Below are positions 59,395-64,000 of a DNA stretch of 64,000 nt, one piece after another. The DNA is from Nectonema munidae (lineage: Eukaryota > Nematomorpha > Nectonematoida > Nectonematidae). The translations under genes were made by a program, and so were the position numbers. Below the pieces are notes generated by a model. The model was not told where the DNA came from and searched no databases. It was given only the letters and a program-made list of their open reading frames with translations. How positions within the stretch are numbered: the stretch's first letter is position 1; every line of letters starts with the position of its first letter. The stretch lies in the NCBI GenBank assembly GCA_030549495.1, contig JAUIRK010000148.1:62001-126000 (forward strand). Reading direction: 5' to 3'.

Positions 59395-60213
59395 TCAGCT
59401 TTTATCTTCTTTTCGTTGGATACATGAATACGATATTGAGGCAAGTACATTTGTGTTCAAGCAATGGATCCACTTCAATTTTTTAAAATATAATCTTTTC
59501 TTGTCTTTTAAATCTTTTGGTGCTTTCCATAAACTTGTGGTGCAATTGAAAGATGCATTGGGGTCAATGTCAGCTAACTTGTTTTTACTTTCACAAAATT
59601 TTGTAATTGACATGGTAGGTGTTGGGGAGATGATGTCTTCACATTTGTCTTCTTCATCTGTTTTCTACCGGTCATCTTCATCTTTGACGATTTCTCCGTT
59701 TTCCACGGTAGGTGATTCGACGTAGGGCTATTCATTTAGGATTTGAGTAAATAATTTACGCAAAGTCGCCAAATGGAAAGCTTTTTTCTTTGGTAAATAT
59801 TGTAGTGATGCTGTGATCCTCAGACCTAGGTCTGATGCGTAGTATTATTTTCGTACCGACGCAACAAGATCTTGCGAGTAAGAGGCGTTGCTTCTACTTC
59901 AATCAACACATTGTAAAAATCTTGACTAAAGAGTGAAGAGTTAAGTAAGCACTTCTTCTTGTTAATCTTCTTTGTTGATATTTTCTTTGTTTGCAGGTGC
60001 GTGAACTTTTTCATTTTTGCTGATGACATCTTCAATCTCGTCAAGTGTTGGCAATCTAAAATTTTCCAATGTAACATCAAAGTTTTTTTCGTTTAACACA
60101 TCGCTTCCAACGACTTCTGTGGCTTCTTCTATTTGTTCAATTGTAGGCCAGTCGGCCTCTAAGTGAGGACTTATGGTGTGTACAGGCTTGAAGATAGGTG
60201 ACTTTGGGAGCAT
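59395..60213 (-). pseudogene. Third relic of the RT-element family (Pol N terminus)
   Basis: Minus-strand frames include LPTLDEIEDVISKNEKV (59962-60213) and, in the frame starting at 59613, CTTSLWKAPKDLKDKKR. SLWKAP-DL is the block that precedes RT in the relatives at 47,290 and 55,170 and corresponds to FRPPRDL in the GC-rich array. Sequence after it is not recognisable as RT. I read this as a Pol N-terminal fragment of the same family, broken by frame changes. Confidence 0.5.
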
Positions 60214-60539
60214 GGTGGAGCTGGAGGATCACAGGTTTGCATAACATGATGAGATAAGTTAGTTATGTCCTCCTGCGCCTTGAGACGCGCCTCGCCTGGA
60301 CTGACGTCTAGCACTTTTGCTTTCCGAACGAAGTTCCATTTTGCCGAGATGCGGCTTCCTAGCTTGTCTGGGAGCTGAGAGAACCCTGGGTTGCTAACGT
60401 GCTCAATTTTATCAAGTCATTTATTTTTAGGCTTAAAATATGTCTTGACAGCAAATCGAACAATGCAACTGGCTCGCCTCATATCATGATTCGTAACAAG
60501 AAGAACATGACTTTACTTTGAAAGCAAAGTTTTAAACCT
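60214..60539. other. Spacer between retroelement relics
   Basis: Slightly less AT-rich at 60,230-60,420, with an interrupted minus-strand frame (KLGSRISAKWNFVRKAKV) that may be more gag-like debris. Nothing firm. Confidence 0.25.
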
Positions 60540-61680
60540 ACGCCATAGCTTGAATTTAAAAATGACCTACAAAATCCCCTTTCATGTGTATTAGTACAGT
60601 GCCAAGCACAACATTTATCTCTAAGTTGTTCTGTTTAAATTTTCCCACGGATAAGACCTTTTGATTTTCTTCAGCATTTGAATACATGTATTCTTGCAAT
60701 TTCAATTTTAATGTGAAACATTTCATTATTTCCTCCGCATTACAAAAGTATATGAACCTACTTAATTTAATCTCGCGAGGTAACTTATCTTCTATTATTA
60801 AAACTGTGTTTGAGTTCTAAACTTCATATCCTAAATTAATGGCTTTCAAATCAAAAATAGCGGTTTTAGCATACAGTTTTCAATACAGCAAGTTCTTTGT
60901 ATCATTTATATCGTTAGAGACAACTACATAAGGATTGTTGTACCTTCTATCTAAACTTTCAAACATATCTTTAACGTTAACCTGTCAGCTTCTCACTATA
61001 CAAAATGGAATTGAGCCTAACAATGTTTTCAATACTAGCGACGCGGTTGTAGCGCCATACACTCGTGATATGTTTTTAAAAAAGTCGCGTTTAAACGCTA
61101 AATACTCACTGACGTTCTCTTCAAATAATTTCATTTTCGGTAATTAAAATTTTAGCATATTTTGTATGGTATTGCAGGGATCACCTTTCTTTTCTTCGGA
61201 AGCAATTGTCCCTTATTAAAGTTAAAGAATCATTTTTTAAGTTTTTAAACGTTTCATATTTAGTGTATACGAGCTCATCTATTAATTTTTCAATGACACT
61301 TACCTTATCTTCTTTATATATTTCTTTATTAGGATTATTTGAGGATTTAATAACACCTACAATACCAATTAGCTTTTCTTTGTTCAAATACTTAACATAA
61401 AAATGTAGGAATCTATGTTTGCTTTGCAAGTCCAATACTTTTCCCATACATCTATTATCCACTCATCTTCATCTTGACCCCCACTTTATTCCTTATGCTT
61501 CTCTACGACTTCATTATAAAGGAGTTCTGACTTATTTTCCGTTTGAGTCAGCAGTTCCTCTAAATCTCTTATACAACTAAATAAGATGATCAATTTTATT
61601 ACAAAAATTTGTCAAAGCCCTTTTAGCTCTAACGCGATCATGCATACTGAGTGAGTGTAACTTAAAAATTGAAATAAATT
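60540..61680 (-). pseudogene. BEL/Pao-like Gag (DUF1759-type) relic
   Basis: On the minus strand, LPKMKLFEENVSEYLAFKRD continues through KNISRVYGATTASLVLKTLL to a TGA (about 60985-60987) and then NVKDMFESLDRRYNNPYVVV. This pattern of a Leu-Pro start, a short acidic stretch, a Phe-containing helix, Leu-Leu-Gly and then Leu-x-x-Arg-Tyr is what I know from the DUF1759 region of BEL/Pao Gag. Upstream, RVRAKRALTNFCNKI and LEELLTQTENKSELLYNEVV in other frames fit the preceding Gag helices. The frame is broken several times. No protease or RT of this element is seen. Confidence 0.5.
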
Positions 61681-61689
61681 AAACCAACA

Positions 61690-62552
61690 AAAATATGAGT
61701 ATGATATCTGTGCCAACAAAAACGAGTGAAATAAATGCAAATCAAAAGAATACTTCTTTGGATTGTTACGTTGAACGCGTAATTTGATGAAATAATTTCA
61801 TTATGATGAAGGAAAGTTAGTAGAGGTTTTCTATCTTCTTTTTTCGAGATATTTCTAGCCCAACAACTTTCTATGGCTCATTGAATAACTTTTTTAAATG
61901 ATGGGCGGTGAATTACCAGAGGTCTTCAATCTTCACTTGACTTTTTCTTTCGCTTATTGATACCTTTTTTGTTGATCACGGTGAAGATCCAAAGAAGTGA
62001 TACCTCTGTTTTTTGTAATCTTTTTTCTGTTGTGTTCTTTATATATATATATGTATGTCATGTATGGAGTAAACTAGTTATATAATATGGACTGGTTTCC
62101 AAATAAAGTGTTTTTAAATCCTATTTCCTTACCATTTTTACATATTTTTCTTACACAATGCAACAAAATATTACACTTACTACTTATATCCTAAAAAACT
62201 TTGGAGATGCTGTCCTCCAACATTACAGAAGACTCGAGGGAACTATTTTGAAGACTCCATATTACACAGTAATATAAGAACATTCCAGAGATCAACAAGA
62301 GATTTTAATGAGAATTCCCCTCATCAACACACATAGTAGACAAATCTAGGTGGGCAAAAAATCTTTCTTCAACCCCTCTCTCTCTACAGATGAATTTAAA
62401 TTTCTAACAATTCTAACATGTTCAACATATGCATTTATTTTTTTTACATCCTTCAATTCATTTATCTTTCAAAAACTTTATCGAACAAGTACAAAATAAA
62501 TATGGTGAAAGTTATCTGTTGTGTAAGGAAATTTTCCTGGCATTATTTTAAT
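61690..62552. other. AT-rich DNA, nothing recognised
   Basis: No gene, repeat family or RNA gene seen; a TA microsatellite lies at 62,040-62,056. Confidence 0.5.
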
Positions 62553-63047
62553 CTAAACGCGTGAATAAATAGGAATGGGTGGAAATGACTGAATAGGCAC
62601 TCCTTTATACCGCTTATCGATGAAGTGGTACAGGTTGCACTTTCTAGCAAACTCAAATGAAATATGATGGACGCTTAGGCACCCGTGGACCTTAACGCTG
62701 ACGTCATTCAGCTTGACTTGAATGAAGATGCTCAATGCTCATGCTGGCAAAAGCCTCAGGGTTATGGCCTTGCACATCTAAAGTGTTCTGGCTCTGTATG
62801 TAGAGAGTTTGTTGGCGTAGATTTGCAAGGCTTTTTCGCTTCGCAGAAGACAGACGAACGAGAGATCCATGCATTCAAGTACTTTTGCTCTGTCGCTGTT
62901 GGCCAGGACCTCGCGCCGCAAATTGTCAAATGCTGCGGCACTTCACACTCGGAGCTGAAAATTTTTGCTTCTTGTGGACGACTCTTCATCATTGGAGTTA
63001 AACATCACGGGTTTGTCGTTGTCTGTGATGCCAAGCGCCTTTAGCCT
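62553..63047 (-). pseudogene. DDI1-like (ubiquitin-receptor/aspartyl-protease family) pseudogene fragment
   Basis: A GC-richer island. On the minus strand, frames in order resemble the end of a ubiquitin-like domain (LKALGITDNDKPVMF), a helical stretch (LRREVLANSDRAKVLE), NPEAFASMS and then IFIQVKLNDVSVKVHGC with ARKCNLYHFIDKRYKG. The last two match the beginning of the retroviral-like protease domain of DDI1 proteins in spacing (K-x-N, then CN-x-x-x-x-D-x-R). The catalytic Asp-Ser-Gly of that domain is not present (HGCLSVHH at that place), and at least two frame changes and stops occur, so it is dead. It lacks introns across these domains, so a retrocopy is possible. Identification is by eye. 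Confidence 0.5.
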
Positions 63048-64000
63048 ACTTATCTTTAAAATTTTCAGCCTCAGTATCTTCGGATAAATCATCTAATTTC
63101 AAGAGGTAAAATTTTAAGGAATGAATTGTATGCGAATATTATATCTCACTTTTTAATCATCAATTGACACTAGAAAGAGCACAAAGTTGTTTTTATCAAA
63201 ACGACACTTTTATTTCTAAGCACAATTTGATTATGAAAAAACATCAAAAATCATAAATATTACCCTAAAGTTTTTCTAGTAAACCTAAAGTTTATAGTTA
63301 ATTGAAAAAATTTTATACATTATAGAGAACATTTTTTATTGTATCGTCTAAATAAGTCAATATTTGAACATAATTAATTTACTATTATTCAATTTAAAAA
63401 AAACTTTCAAAAAACATTTTTAAGGGATGAGATTTTTAAAGTTAAAAAATTCCTTTAATAAAGATGCTATTCCATTGTGCAACCAAATTTAATACTATCA
63501 TATCATTCTTAAAAGGCCTCGCAATGGCAACTTTAAAGTTTCGAAAAAATTAATTTGTAAAATTTGTCAGTATTTGATTGAAATAAAAAACAATAACAGC
63601 GCATACATTTTTGGAACTTAAAATTTTTAATAATAGTAATTTAGATTTAAAAAATAAAGTTTATCTTAGTGTGATACAGTCTAATCATTTTTATTAAGCC
63701 GAAAATGGCAAATTTGAAGTTTCATGAAAATTGAAGAAGTTTAGTTAGAGCTTGGATCAAGCCATATATATGGCTTTAGGATCCCATCGCTTTTTGTGTT
63801 GTAATTTAATTTCTTTCTTGATGATTAATCCAACCTCTGCCATTTGTGAAGTATTCATCTTTTTATTTCTTTCGTCATAAAGATTTTGAAATCATTTTCC
63901 GTGTTTTACCTTGTATCCCCGCCACACCCACTTCAGCCATATGGCTTTAGAAATCAAATTTTTATCAATTCGTTTTTTAATAAAAAGATACAGGTTTTCT
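63048..64000. other. AT-rich DNA, nothing recognised
   Basis: No ORF or repeat of note. The phrase TATGGCTTTAG occurs twice near 63,770 and 63,940. Confidence 0.5.

Noticed and set aside
62685-63044. A 119-codon plus-strand frame over the GC-rich island.
   Set aside because: The minus strand shows ordered similarity to DDI1-like proteins, so this frame is probably antisense chance, although it is the longest open one there.

Overview
This is eukaryotic, almost certainly invertebrate metazoan, DNA built nearly entirely of mobile elements and their remains. No rRNA, tRNA, operon or bacterial signal was seen. The background is very AT-rich. Predicted introns are short (45, 56 and 98 bp). The mix of Helitron, piggyBac, Tigger/pogo, Merlin-like, tyrosine-recombinase, LINE, BEL/Pao-like and unusual RT elements fits an ecdysozoan or similar invertebrate. 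I cannot name the species.

Layout. 1-10449 is a strikingly GC-rich head-to-tail array (about 2.4 units, period about 4294 bp, all on the minus strand) of a retroelement. It has a Gag-like ORF, a Pol ORF overlapping it in another frame, RT and RNase H, and no visible protease, integrase or recombinase. Each unit also carries a pair of ~240-bp direct repeats that hold a TATA box and the end of pol. At 10450 the sequence switches abruptly to AT-rich tandem repeats of ~1.6 kb (10450-17165). A complete piggyBac-type element with a TTAA duplication is nested in one of them (13892-15934). 17166-21250 is repeat debris with Merlin/ISXO2-like transposase scraps. 21252-27833 is a Helitron Rep-helicase gene with one in-frame stop, a truncated end and an expanded 39-bp lysine-rich repeat. 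27834-40036 is repeat DNA dominated by a ~4.5-kb direct duplication, each copy containing a large palindrome. 40037-44460 is low-complexity DNA with a 36-bp minisatellite. A Tigger/pogo transposase gene lies at 44465-46050.

47-63 kb is a graveyard. It contains a decayed AT-rich relative of the RT element (47076-48639) and tandemly amplified fragments of an L-polymerase (RdRp) gene from a negative-strand RNA virus (48864-52960, broken in all copies). A spliced tyrosine recombinase (53333-53940) is followed by a second decayed RT/gag relative (54530-56160), a LINE 3' end (58818-59300), a third RT-family relic (59395-60213), a BEL/Pao-like gag relic (60540-61680) and a DDI1-like pseudogene (62553-63047).

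The genes do not form a pathway; they are independent selfish elements and one endogenous viral element. The two observations I rate highest are the integrase-less GC-rich RT family, with three older AT-rich relatives in the same window, and the amplified viral L-gene fragments in a transposon graveyard. The second could be part of a small-RNA (piRNA) locus, which is inference only. Several palindromes and single-base dropouts may be assembly errors.
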